A DNA stretch of 64,000 bases. Source: Casuarina equisetifolia (Eukaryota > Streptophyta > Magnoliopsida > Fagales > Casuarinaceae). Position 1 is the first letter of the stretch. Each line of letters begins with the position of its first letter. Both the position numbers and the translations under genes were made by a program. The DNA is taken from assembly GCA_028551475.1 (NCBI GenBank), contig CM052361.1:14081501-14145500 (forward strand), read 5' to 3'. This document shows, in pieces, positions 13,356 through 24,500 of this stretch. The notes below the pieces were generated by a model. The model was not told the origin of the DNA and made no database searches. It saw only the letters and a list, made by a program, of their open reading frames with translations.

Positions 13356-14770
13356 TGTTGAAAAAATGTATGTCTTGTTGTGACAAATTTTGTTGTTAAA
13401 TGTATATGAATGTTTTTCATATATTTATGTGCAAAATAGAATTAAGTAAGTAAAAGGTGTGCAAATTATAATATCAATTAATGATATTATAAAATAACCA
13501 ATTTCTTACATCCTTATATATTGCAATATTATTCAAGTCTCAAAAGAATACTTCCTAAGCAAAGATAAAACATTAGTTACATGGCATCCATATTAAAGAG
13601 AATTTGATGCTAGACTTTATGTTATTGCAAGAAAAATCCAACTTATTGTGATTTGCAAGTGAAGTCCAAATCTGTGACGTGCTACTTGAGCTTATATGAT
13701 GAGCTTATGAAATGAGCTTATATTAGTGTAGGATGATCCGAGCCCACAAGATGCAAGCTTATCCAAGCTCGCATCATGCAAGCCAAACATAGCACTTAAG
13801 TGAGGGTTGCAAGCTCACCAAAACACATTGTTCAACTAAAAGTCAATTGCCTTAAATCAAGCTTTGCTCTGATTAGAAGCCTTAGCTCCTAATTTGATTG
13901 AGATAGCTCCTCTCCATTGCCAAATGTCTATTCTCAATAGGAAGAAATGCAGAAAAGTAATCATTGTGTCAAAATGGCTAATTGGGTGATTATATGATGA
14001 TTAAGGGTTTGAATCAAACCCTTAAGTCATGAAATAACTCTATTATTCCAATAGGAAGAAGGCTCCAACTCTATTAGGTTTAGTAGAAACTTTAAATCAA
14101 CTATTCTTGTTTGAATCTAATATAAAAGCTTCCATTCTATGGTTTAAAAGATAGTTTTGCATGTGTCTATGGAGAAGTCAAAAAAAGAAATTGAGACTGC
14201 TCAAAGTGTTGTGATTCTGTGAACATCTTCAGTGATGGTCTTTAAAGATTATATTCTTGTGATTATATAATCTATGTTGATTGAACTTTGATTATGATTT
14301 ACATATAAACTTAGTTGTAAATTTGAAACCCTAATTTGTTGTAATTTTAAGGTTTTGTGATTAGAGCTTGAATTAGTACTCTACATCTTTAGTAAGCTCA
14401 CTAATTAGCAATATTCCTCACATTATTAGGGATTTGCTCTTATAACAAGGTTAAGATAACCTTTGATTGTAACTCTAAAGCTCTGTGATTCATTTGAGAA
14501 GGAATTGGAAAGGTTAGGAGAATGTTTTCTCTTAATCAATGAGTAAAGTGAACTTCAACTAGTTAAGTTGAAAGAAGAAGAGGGTAGACATAGGCGTGAG
14601 TGCCGAACCATCGTGGTAAACCTTATGTTTGTACTTGTTGTCTATTGTTGCTTGAGTTTGTGGTTTATATTGATAATTATTATTGTGTTTAAGAAACTAG
14701 ATTAATAAACATTGTTAGCTAAACAACCAATTCAACTCCCCCCCTTCTTGGTTGGCCATTATACTTAACA
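13356..14770 (+). repeat. Solo LTR of the SIRE-like copia family with TATAT target duplication
   Basis: The 1415-bp sequence starts TGTTGAAAAAATG and ends CCATTATACTTAACA. It is flanked on both sides by TATAT (13351-13355 and 14771-14775), the 5-bp duplication expected of LTR element integration. It resembles the LTR at 2173-3770 and that at 40122-41512. There is no adjacent internal region, so it is a solo LTR left by unequal recombination. It interrupts the LINE ORF: on the minus strand the frame on one side ends KVR-stop-LYI and resumes as GDRNFAYFHAC after one copy of the duplication is removed. Confidence 0.88.
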
Positions 14771-14990
14771 TATATAACTATCTCACCTTTGTTTTATCAA
14801 GCAATTTGCTTTCCTCTTCATTAATGTTCTTCATGAGCATATCATGAGCCATTTGTTGCTCCCATACACCTTATCATTCCAAAACCCTTTGTAATTATTG
14901 TTCCATAGCTTAAACAATCTCCATAAGTTCTAGAATCTTTTACTTAATAACATTTTTATTATGTTTTGCCTAAAGAATGAATACTTTTTC

Positions 14991-17900
14991 AACTTAAGAA
15001 TATTTCATATAAAGGTGAGTCCAAAGAAAAGCATCTAAATAACACTTCCAATGCTAAGCTATAAGTTGTATAGTGGATGGAATGGCTAACCATTGTTTTT
15101 GAAATGGAGGTGCAATCTTCCTCATATAGAGATTGAATTGCATGTGTGTGTTTTGTGAATGGTTCTAAATGAAATTAACAATAAGAGACAAACAATTTGA
15201 ATTTATTATGAGCAAACAATTCCATTAAATGTTTGAAAACATACAAAGTACAAAGAAGAAGAAATAACACTTTAAAAAAAATTGGCGTTTGGAAAATACA
15301 TAATTTGTGTATTCAAACAATGATAAGAGAAAGGAAATGGTAAAGCATATGCTAGGGGACAAATTAAACTTTAAGAAACTAAATAATTATGGAAAGACTA
15401 ATCTTTTTTTTTATAACCTAAAACTCCCATCGAGCTTTGCTGGATGGCTTAAATTAAAGAGTAATAGCTTGCCTTAAAGCATACTCAAATTAATTAGAAA
15501 TGCAACTGAGGGGATACTTTACAAGATCTCTCATACAAGCCATCCTTACCATTTCAATTGTATCCTAGAGGGCAAAAATCAATCACTTTTATGAATAAAA
15601 CAAGGTTAGAACACTTAAAAAGAAAATGTGTCAAGTTCAAAAAGATTCTATGGTCCTTAACATAAGTCACATTTGGTAAATGTTAATCAACTTTGTAACA
15701 TTACCAAAAAAAAAAGTTAAAGATGTGTAATAATAAGAAAAATTAAAAGGATTTGATTGTAACTCATACAATAAAGGAACACACATGATGCAATGATGAC
15801 AAGAAAAACTATTATTATACCCTAATAAAACTTTTGAAATTGCTAGATATAAGTAAAAAGGAGTTGAAAGCATCATGATAAGTTGTATATTTTGGTTATT
15901 GTACACAATTTCTCTAATTGAAGAATGAAATTATTGGAAATACATTACACAAATATTCATATTCAAATGTGTACAACAAATAATACAAAGTAAGAACAAG
16001 AAAAAGTTTATTCTTATAAGAAATGACCATAGAAAGAATTTCAAAACATTAATTAACAACTATTATGACGAACATAAAATTCTCACAAATTCTCTACATC
16101 CATAACTTTACAATAGAATTAGATGGTGAAAGAAATTCAACTTTTACAAAATGTGGAGAGACTTGGATAAGAAATCCCTTTCCTAAAGCTTGACAAGTGA
16201 AGCAATTACCACAAATTATTATCTTGTAGGCATTGTAGATTTTGCTCCATAACAAACTAGAAAACTTCTTGTGAAAAGTTCCCAAGACTATAAGACAATT
16301 AGTGATGAAAATCTACTTTGCAATTTTCACATAACAACTATCAAGTGCATTACTTTTATATATCTAGACCTAAAATAGGTCATCTACTCTCTCAATGATT
16401 AGTGATACGAAAAATGAAATAAAGTGTCAAGACCAAGGATAGACAATATGGGTTAGGCTTTAACTACTTGATATTGAGTTTTGTGTTAATGTTAGGCTTT
16501 TTAGATAATTAAGTTTTTATTATTATTTCTTTTAAATAAAATGAAGAATTTGAATAGTCAAAGCCTAGCTATTTTAGGAATCTAAAACTTAGTCATCTTA
16601 TGTTAGAATTTAAGGCTATTTAATAAGAAGTAGGGATGATAAAAAATATGAATTGCTTTATGATTAAAACCTTGATATCAACTTCTATTAAAAAGGAAAT
16701 TTAAGGTTTTAGTCTTATGAACTTTTTCTTTAATTTTCTATCATTCTAAGAAAATTTTGTGTGAAATTGATTTTTAATCTAGTTATGTTTGTCACTCGAT
16801 GCTCAATTTGGTATTAAGAGCACTCCCACAATCCTTGGTTATGACATAGGGACTAATAGAATTTAAAATAAAAATTAACCTTTGTAGACTGAAAATAAGT
16901 CTACACTATTTCTAGTGACTAGTATATTAAAAGTAAAACAAAACTATAGATAATTGAAAAGTGAGATCAACCATCTCCACTTGAAGTTTTCTTCAAATAG
17001 GAGAATCAAACTAGAGCTCTTACACATAATAACTGGATTAATACTATACAAGAAGAGCTAAATCACATTCTCATGACCAGCATATGGTATTTAGTGCCAA
17101 GACATCCATTTTGTACAAATGGTATTCAAGAGAAAAAGACTAATGTAAAGGTATTCTTATGAGAAACAAAGCTATATTAGTTTGATATACACAAGTGGAA
17201 TAAGATGAGTTTTGTTAAACCTTTGCTCTAATTTTCTTTCCAGGATTAAGTAGGAGTTTTAAGGTCATAGCCTTCTATTTGAAGTTTAAGTTTTATCATA
17301 TGGATGTCAAGGTACTTTACAACAAGGGTTCTTAAAAACAAAAAAATATGTATAAGAATCCAAAGGCTTTGAAGATCCAAAATAGTTTGGTCATGTTTAC
17401 AGATTGAAGAAATTTCTAAATGGATCAAAGTAAGTATATAGTGCTTAGTGTGAAAATCTTAGCATTTATCGCCTCTTATTTGGCAATTCACAAAAAAAAA
17501 GGCTACAAGGGCATCTTCATCAAAAGTCAATTTATATATTTGGCATAATCTTTCTTTTCACATTCCTTCTGTTGAATCAAAGAAAAAAGTTGAGGATGGG
17601 CATAATTGGTAAGCAAAGTTTCTACCAAGGAATTTATAGTTCAAGGAGTGAAGGGATCTTTATTTCTCGGTCTAAATAGGCCAAAGAGTGAGTAAATGAA
17701 TTTTTTTTAAAGTCAACTAAACAAGAAAAAAATAAGAAAATTCTTATGGATAGGTAATGTAAATACACATTGTACTCACAAAATAACTTAGTAAACTATT
17801 TGCTCAATGAATGAGGAAGAAAGATTAGGTTTACCTAATCTCAAAACTTCGAATAAAGTCATTTTTAGATGTATGCTTTGAAATCTTATAAATCTCCTAG

Positions 17901-18136
17901 AAGCTTCATTATGGAGTAAATGGATTCATAGTATAAGTGTAAAGAACTTCAGTAATACAATTGGACATAAAAGGTATCATGGCTTGGAGTTAACGGGGTC
18001 TCCTGAAGTTAAGGCCCATACTTACCTCTATTCTCTCAAGTCCTACATATTGTTTTCAAACAAATTTATTACAATCTTTGGTAAGTTGATGAAACTATAG
18101 ATTGATATGATTTAATTTGAATTGGTGACATTAACA
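14991..18136. other. Decayed intergenic DNA, possible LTR relic
   Basis: No coding region was recognised. At about 16800-16815 the string TTGGTATTAAGAGCAC resembles an LTR-retrotransposon primer-binding site, so 16430-16800 may be a decayed LTR; no partner was found. Short frames at 15667-15906 and 16094-16285 (minus) show no domain I can name. Confidence 0.35.
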
Positions 18137-18486
18137 AACATAATTTCATTGGATAGTTTGTTTGTAGGGATAAACTTTTTACAATAACAAAAATTATACG
18201 GTGGCTTTCTTTGATAAACATATATTGTGATTTATGTCAATCTCATATAAAAAAACATAATTTCATTGGATGGTTTGGTTGTAAGGACAAACTTTCTACA
18301 ACAACAAAAATTGTACAGTGGCTTTCTTTAATAAACATATATTGTGATTTATATCGGTCTAATATAGAAAACATAATTTCATTAGATGGTTTGTTTGTAG
18401 GGACAAACTTTCTACATCAACAAAAATTGTACAGTGATTTTCTGTGGTAAACATATATTGAGATTTATGTCAGTCTCATATAGAAA
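18137..18486. repeat. Three tandem copies of a ~117-bp unit
   Basis: Units begin with AACATAATTTCATTGGAT-like sequence at 18137, 18254 and 18370, giving periods of 117 and 116 bp. Each contains TGTAGGGACAAACTTTCTAC-like and AACATATATTGTGATTTAT-like blocks. The units differ by scattered substitutions. One frame stays open through two copies (18211-18450) but only as a by-product of the repeat. Confidence 0.88.
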
Positions 18487-19199
18487 ATAAAAGTCATCTC
18501 TTTTTTTGATGTGCATGGACCAAGATGATTTGGAAAATTATTCTCACTCATAATGGAATCTAATATGACATTGAAGGATGAAATAAAGAATTGTAATGAA
18601 TGATCAAAGTAATCAAAGGAAAAAATTTAGCTATTAAATTTTTCAAGATATCTTTTTTAGATTATATTTATTGTATATAAGCTGAATGAAATAAAAGACA
18701 TTTTCAGGGGAAAACAATTGATATTCCTATTCATTTAGCAAAAGTAAAGAAGATAGTATGAGGGGGAGCTTCTTTATTTAAAAATATAAAATCCTAAAAA
18801 AAAAAGAAATGTTACTTTAAGTAAGATATGGAGGCTTCTAACTTTCATCTTTTCATAGATATGGTAGCTTCTATAATGTTGGGGTATGCCCCTATACTTT
18901 TGTACTTTAATATTTATTAATAAAAGTTACCTTTTCACTAAAAATAAATAAATAAATAAACAAACTTAAACACCTATGAGTACAAGCACCAATCAGAAAA
19001 GATCAACTTGAAGTTGTATTACAACCAAGTGTATACTCTACTTAACAAAGACCCATTCTGAAATACTAATTAGAGTTGGATTGATTGTGTGTACTACTAC
19101 TAATTCTTAATGAGTTTCACTTATAGTTAAAATTCATTGTCAAGTATGTGAGTAGGTTTCTCTAACTCTAACTGGGTTTGAAATGTTGGTAACAAACTT
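18487..19199. other. Intergenic sequence with TAAA-rich tail
   Basis: No gene was recognised. Near 18945-18960 a short (AAAT)n run follows TTATTAATAAAAGTTACC. This could be the A-rich tail of a decayed plus-strand non-LTR element, but no coding motif upstream confirms it. Confidence 0.3.
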
Positions 19200-19300
19200 T
19201 TGGTGGTTGCTTTGACTTTAGAAACAACTTTTCATAGGACATAAGAACCTTTGGTGGTTGCTTTGACTTCAGAAACAACTTTTCATAGGACACGATAGAA
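19200..19300. repeat. 51-bp tandem duplication
   Basis: TTGGTGGTTGCTTTGACTT begins at 19200 and again at 19251. Both copies continue to CAACTTTTCATAGGACA with one or two differences. A third, partial CAACTTTTCATA follows at about 19302. Confidence 0.85.
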
Positions 19301-19439
19301 AGACAACTTTTCATATGCATGCCACTTTGGATGAAATAGAAGTTACGGAATTTGGAAATCAAACAAGAATTAGTAACATTGTCTTATAAATGTGTGGGAA
19401 AGTGTTTATTCCACTCCATTTATCTTGAAGTCCAAGGTA

Positions 19440-19930
19440 TATTTGGTGTCCTAAGAGGCATGGAGGACAAAAGTGGTATATTGAAAAAATAAGATCCTTA
19501 AGTAATGTTTAAATATGTAAATTGTCCCCTAGCTAATGAGTTATCTTCTATTGGAATATAGATTTTAATCAACTATATAAAATACATATAGTTGGATATT
19601 TTTTTATGCATGTTGAATTTATAGATGAATACTTTGAAAATAAATTATTAGGTCTAAGTAGTTTAACATTTGCCTTTTTATTGTAGAATTATTATCAACC
19701 CATGTGAAACATACTTAAGGGATTGGTTTTTCCTTGTAATCAATACATTAATTGATTGAAAAGTAATTCTATTAGGTTGCTAGGATGGAGTAGAGTAAAT
19801 GTTGAGGTAGCTTTGACTAAACCACCTTCCAAAATTGATTGTCTTTGTATGTGTATGTACTATTTGCTTTATTTAAATTTGTTTACTCATTGTTTGGCTT
19901 AATTTGATAGCCTACAGATCACCACACTAA
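19440..19930 (+). repeat. Probable decayed copia LTR fragment
   Basis: The stretch GGATGGAGTAGAG ... CTAAACCACCTTCCAAAATT ... TATGTACTATTTGCTTT resembles the distal part of the solo LTR at 61811 (GGGTGGAGTAGG, GAACCACCTCCCAAATCTT, TGTGCTATTTTCCTT). The borders are not resolved. Confidence 0.35.
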
Positions 19931-20025
19931 TCCACATCTCTTGAAAGAAAGGAGAAAAAGACTTTAGAAACCCCCCTTACTTCTCTCTTCCTTAGGTATT
20001 TTTAGAACCCAGCAAGTTTTGAGTT

Positions 20026-20232
20026 GGATTTTGGTGTTTATAATATAGTATCAAAGCATAAGTTCATTAACTCCAACCTTGTTCAAATTTGATTTCTTTA
20101 AATATGCTCAATATGCAAAGAGAGATTTTTCTACCCCCATTTAATCTTAAGCCTAAGGTATGTTCAATGTACAATAAAGTATTAAGAAAGAAAGTTCCAC
20201 ATGAAAAAGGCACAATTCTTAGATATTATTTA
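20026..20232 (+). repeat. TRIM-like element, left part, split by the Tork insertion
   Basis: This piece contains a PBS-like TAGTATCAAAGCAT near 20047, a short non-coding internal stretch (AGCCTAAGGTATGTTCAATG), and the start of the second terminal repeat (AGTTCCACATGAAAAAGG, then CTTAGATATTATTTA). It lines up with 34260-34500. The terminal repeat continues at 26034 after the copia element. Reading across the junction gives the same order as the intact copy near 34160-34250. Confidence 0.7.
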
Positions 20233-20618
20233 TGTTAGGTTTGGAGTAAATTAGTAAGGGTAATTATGTAACTACCATATTTGTATTGTGGGTAGTTTAT
20301 ATGGGTTTCCCAGTCTTATTCTATTTAGGTCTCCTAGTCCTATTCTATTTAGGTTTCCTTGGTACTTGTATAAAAGGAAACCTTATGGGGAAACCTAGGG
20401 ATGAGGTTGAGAGAGATTGAGAGAAAACAGAGGTTTTCTGTAAGCACTGTAAGCCCTTCTCATCATAGTGAAGAATTGCTCCTTAGGCCGGGGACGTAGG
20501 GATTATCCCGAACCTCGAAATTTTTGTGTGTTCTTTACTTGACTAATATTCTCTTTGTGTGTGCGGTGAGATCCTGAGAGATTCTGTGAGTTTAGATTCA
20601 CGGGTTTGTTTTCTAACA
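20233..20618 (+). repeat. 5' LTR of the Tork-like element
   Basis: This 386-bp LTR has TG...CA termini and carries the element promoter (TATA box at 20369). It differs from the 3' LTR by eight substitutions and no indels. Confidence 0.96.
20369..20377 (+). promoter_or_regulatory. LTR TATA box
   Basis: TATAAAAGG lies mid-LTR, placing transcription start a few dozen bases downstream as expected for a U3/R boundary. The same motif is at 25779-25787 in the 3' LTR. Confidence 0.7.
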
Positions 20619-20621
20619 AAC

Positions 20622-20636
20622 TGGTATCGGCGCCTA
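20622..20636 (+). other. Primer-binding site of the Tork-like element
   Basis: TGGTATCGGCGCC starts four bases after the 5' LTR end. Plant copia elements typically have TGGTATCAGAGC, complementary to the initiator methionine tRNA. The match is good for the first seven bases, then differs. Confidence 0.75.
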
Positions 20637-21096
20637 GGTTCCTAAATTAGGGCCAAGGCTCGTTCTTTGTCAGGCAGTTAGCGGAAGAACGATTGTTTTG
20701 GTGTGTATTTAGCACACTGCACACAAGAGGGAAGCTGTTAACAAAGGCTTTATTCAAAGAAGCCTTTTATCGAACACTTGGTGTGTAACGCACGAAGGAA
20801 GAAGCTAAAATCGGCATTTGAGGTACGGATTTTCTTCTCTAGCCTTCGTTTGTGTGATTTCTGACCTCTTTGTGGCCGGAAAATCGATTGGAGTGCTGCG
20901 GGTTGTGTTGAACCCGTGAGCCTGAAAAGGGGATTTGCGATTCCTCTTTCGTTTGAGCATTTTGTGGAGCAATTTTGAGTTTTATAGACTCGTTGGAAGC
21001 TGATCTATTGATTGGTGTTCTTATTTCGTCAGAAACCGCTTTGGAATGGCGGTAATCGGAGGAGAAACATGGCTGCAGCAGCAAAAATGGGTTCTG

Positions 21097-21344
21097 TTGA
21101 CCCAATTTTGACCCAGAGTTGACCTAGTCAAAGTTTGACCCGTTGACCCGGTCAAACTTTGACCCATTGACCATTGACCGTTGACTGGATCCGAAGACCC
21201 GGCCCAGCCCAGATCTAGACCCAATTCGTCAACCCGGTCCAGCTGTCCGTTGACCGTTGACTGAGCGATCGTTGACTTTAACTGTTGACTGTTGGCCGAT
21301 TGAGCGTTGACTTTGACCGTTGATCGTTGACCGTTAACTTTGAC
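21097..21344 (+). promoter_or_regulatory. Dense TTGAC (W-box core) array in the retroelement leader
   Basis: I count 17 TTGAC on the plus strand, every one followed by C or T (the W-box TTGACY), plus three GTCAA on the minus sense (21127, 21151, 21228), all in 248 bp. The array lies between PBS and gag, in the transcribed leader. W-boxes bind WRKY factors, which respond to pathogens and wounding; a regulatory role here is inference. It may also simply be a degenerate GTTGACC repeat. Confidence 0.6.
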
Positions 21345-21547
21345 CGAACAAAATTTTCAGGTGATTTCTGTGTCAATTTTTGCAATATTTTTCTGGTATT
21401 TTTTGGGAGATATTTGACTATTTTTGGGCATAATCATAGGGGTATTTTGGTCAATTTGGTTGGCATTTGTTGAGGGGTATTTTGGTAATTTTGCACTTTT
21501 GATTCCTATTTGAGGGGGAAGTCAAAGGAGAGTTTATTTTTGTTGTG

Positions 21548-24500
21548 ATGGATGATATGAATACTTCTGGCAAAGGTATGACCATGTTAAATTCATCTAA
21601 TTCCAAACTTGGAAGCCACGGATGGAAGATTACTTGATTAGTAGAGATCTGTATGATGCTATGGAAGAAGATTCTACTAGGCCTGAGAAGCTGACTGATA
21701 AAGAATGGGAGAAGTTGAATAAGAAAATTGTCTCTCAAATTAGACAATTTGTTGAGGACAGTATCTATCACCATATTGCGCATGAGACTAAAGCTAGTGA
21801 GTTATGGAAGAAGCTTGAGGCTCTCTATGAACGCAAGACTCCTCAGAATAAGGTTTCCCTACTTAAGAGGTTAATTAACTTAAAGTACAAGGTAGGACGG
21901 CCGATGACAGAGTTCTTGAGTGAGTTTAAGTCTTTGGTGAATTAGTTAGCAACGGTAAAGATTGTTCTGGAAGATGAACTACAAGCAATGTTATTGTTAA
22001 GTAACTTACCTGATAGCTGGCAGACATTGGTAGTCACTCTCACAAACTCAGCTCCGGGCGGCATTCTGAGTATGAAGTCAGTCCATGAAGGTTTGCTTAA
22101 TGAAGAAACCAGAATAATTGAGCAAGGAGCACATGGACATACAGAAGTATTGGTTACAGAAAGGAGGGGGAGAAATAGATATGTAGACAGAAATAGAGAC
22201 AGAAGTAGAGGTAGAAGCAAGAGTAGAGCACCAAATTCTGATAGATCACGTGGAGTCTCACGTTCGAGGAAAGATGTCAAGTGTTATCATTGTGGTAAGT
22301 CTGGCCATTATAAGAGAGACTGCAGAATACTCAAGGGAGAAGAATCAAGGAATGGAGAAAAGGAAGTTGAAAAAGATACAATGGCAACTACATCTGGTAT
22401 TGGGGATATTATGATCTTTTGTGATTCTCAGATCAACATCTCATGTCAGGTTTCGTCTTGGATTGTTGACACAACTGCCTCTTTTCATGTTACCCCACAT
22501 GAAAGGTTCTTCACATCTTATTCAGGTGGTGATTTTGGGTGTGTTAGCTTGGGAAATAATGCACAAGCAAAGATAGTTGGCATTGGAGATGTAGTCTTGG
22601 AGACTAGTGTTGGATGTAAGCTAGTTCTGAAGAATGTCAGACATGTCCCTGAGATTTGTTTCAACTTGATCTCTACTAGTGTCCTTGATGATGAGGGATA
22701 TGATAACTACTTTGGTGGTGGTAAATGGAAACTTAGTAGAGGTTCTTTGTACTTGCAAAAGGACAGAAGGTCAGTACTCTCTATAAGACTGAAGCTAGTA
22801 TTCAGAAAAACAAGGTAAATGTGGTGGAAGATAATCACATGGAGTTATGGCACAAGCGACTTGGACATCTCAGTGAGAAGGGACTTCAGCATTTGATAAA
22901 GAACAAAATCATATCAGGAGTCAGTGGTGCTAATTTGCAGTTGAAGCCTTGTGATCATTGCTTAGCTGGAAAGCAACATAGAGTCTCATTTCGGAGAAGA
23001 CCCCCGTCTAAAAGAAAACATGTTCTTGATTTGATTCATTCAGATGTGTGTATGTTGAAGGTGAAAACTCTTGGTGGCGCTATGTATTTTGTTACCTTCA
23101 TTGATGATCATTCTAGAAAGGTATGGGCTTATGCACTGAAGACTAAGGATCAGGTTTTAGAGGTCTTCAAATAGTTTCATGCTATGGTTGAGAGAGCAAC
23201 TGGAAGGAAACTGAAGTGCGTCCGTGCAGATAATGGAGGTGAATACAGAGGGCCGTTTGAAGAATATTGTAAAACTCAGGGTATCAGGCTTGAGAAGACA
23301 GTTCCTAAAACTCCAGAGCATAATGGGGTTGCAGAACGGATGAACAGAACTATAGTTGAGAGGATCAGGTGTATGCTTTCACATTCTGGATTATCTCAGT
23401 CATTTTGGGGTGAAGCTATGTGTACTGCAGTAGATCTTATTAACTTGTCTCCTTCAGTTCCATTAGAAGGTGATCTACCTGAGAAAGTATGGACTGGTAA
23501 GGAGGTTTCTTTCAAGCACTTGAGAGTATTTGGTTGCAGGGTGTCTGTTCACATTCCTAAGGACGAGAGGAACAAGCTTGATGATAAAGCTCGAGATTGC
23601 ATCTTCTTGGGCTATGGACATGATGCTTTTGGATACAGATTGTGGGATCCAACTGCAAAGAAACTGATTAGAAGCAGAGATGTTATTTTCTTTGAAGATC
23701 AGACTATTAAAGATCTTAAGAAGACTGAAAAGCCAAGAGTTGTTAATGAAAGTCTTAAGGATATAATCCCACCTTCTTCTTCCCCAGTAAGTGCACATGA
23801 AGGGGGAACTACACAGGAAGAGCCACTTGAGGATGTAGCAAGTGAAGAAGTTCCTGAAACTCCAGTTGTTGAAGAATCTGAAGGACATGTTGATAATCAT
23901 TCAATTGAGCCATCAACCCAGCCCCCAGTGAGAAGATCTAGTAGAGAGCGTCAAACTTCGATGAAATATCCACCACATGAGTACTTGATGCTAACTGATG
24001 GGGGAGAACCGCAATGCTATGAGGAAGCTAATGAATGTGAGCACAAGAAAGAGTGGAAGAAAGCTATGCGAGAGGAGATGAATTCCTTGCGGGAAAATCA
24101 CACTTATGATCTTGTGTCGTTGCCTAAGGGTAGGAGAGCACTTAAAAATAAGTGGGTGTACAAGTTGAAGTCAGAAAAGAATAATCCTCTACCAAGGTAC
24201 AAGGTGCGGTTAGTTGTGAAGGGTTATGGTCAGAAGAAAGGTATTGACTTTGAGGAGATTTTCTCTCCTGTGGTGAGGATGTCTTCAATCAGAGTTATTC
24301 TTGGTTTGGCTGCTAGACTAAACTTGGAGGTAGAACAACTTGATGTGAAGACTGCATTCCTTCATGGAGACTTGGAGGAAGAGATTTATATGGAGCAACC
24401 TGAGGGCTTCATAGAGAAGGGCAAGGAGAATCTTGTATGTCGACTAAAGAAAAGCTTGTATGGTCTAAAACAAGCACCTCGTCAGTGGTACAAGAAGTTT

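Larger units (their letters stand above)
6313..14990 (-). mobile_element. Decayed LINE (non-LTR retrotransposon), 5'-truncated, with nested insertions
   Basis: Reading right to left on the minus strand, fragments appear in LINE ORF2 order. The pre-RT segment (GDRNFAYFHACIKED) is near 13270-13350. RT block 1 (EIKEAIRNLDLDNA ... GGFTRQLF ... DVIALIKDFFKGC) is at 12863-13087. RT central motifs follow near 9430-9560, then the active-site box at about 9160, zinc-finger-like reverse transcriptase tail pieces near 8400-8480, and a C-terminal RNase H piece at 6319-6567. It has many stops and frameshifts. It is interrupted by a TRIM-like fragment (6945-7150), an internal tandem duplication (8620-9056) and a solo LTR (13356-14770). 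I saw no endonuclease domain beyond about 15 kb, so it is probably 5'-truncated. The outer limits are approximate. Confidence 0.68.

Noticed and set aside
23475..23900. 141-codon minus-strand open frame
   Set aside because: It is antisense to the integrase/RT region of the Tork-like polyprotein, which has recognisable domains on the plus strand.
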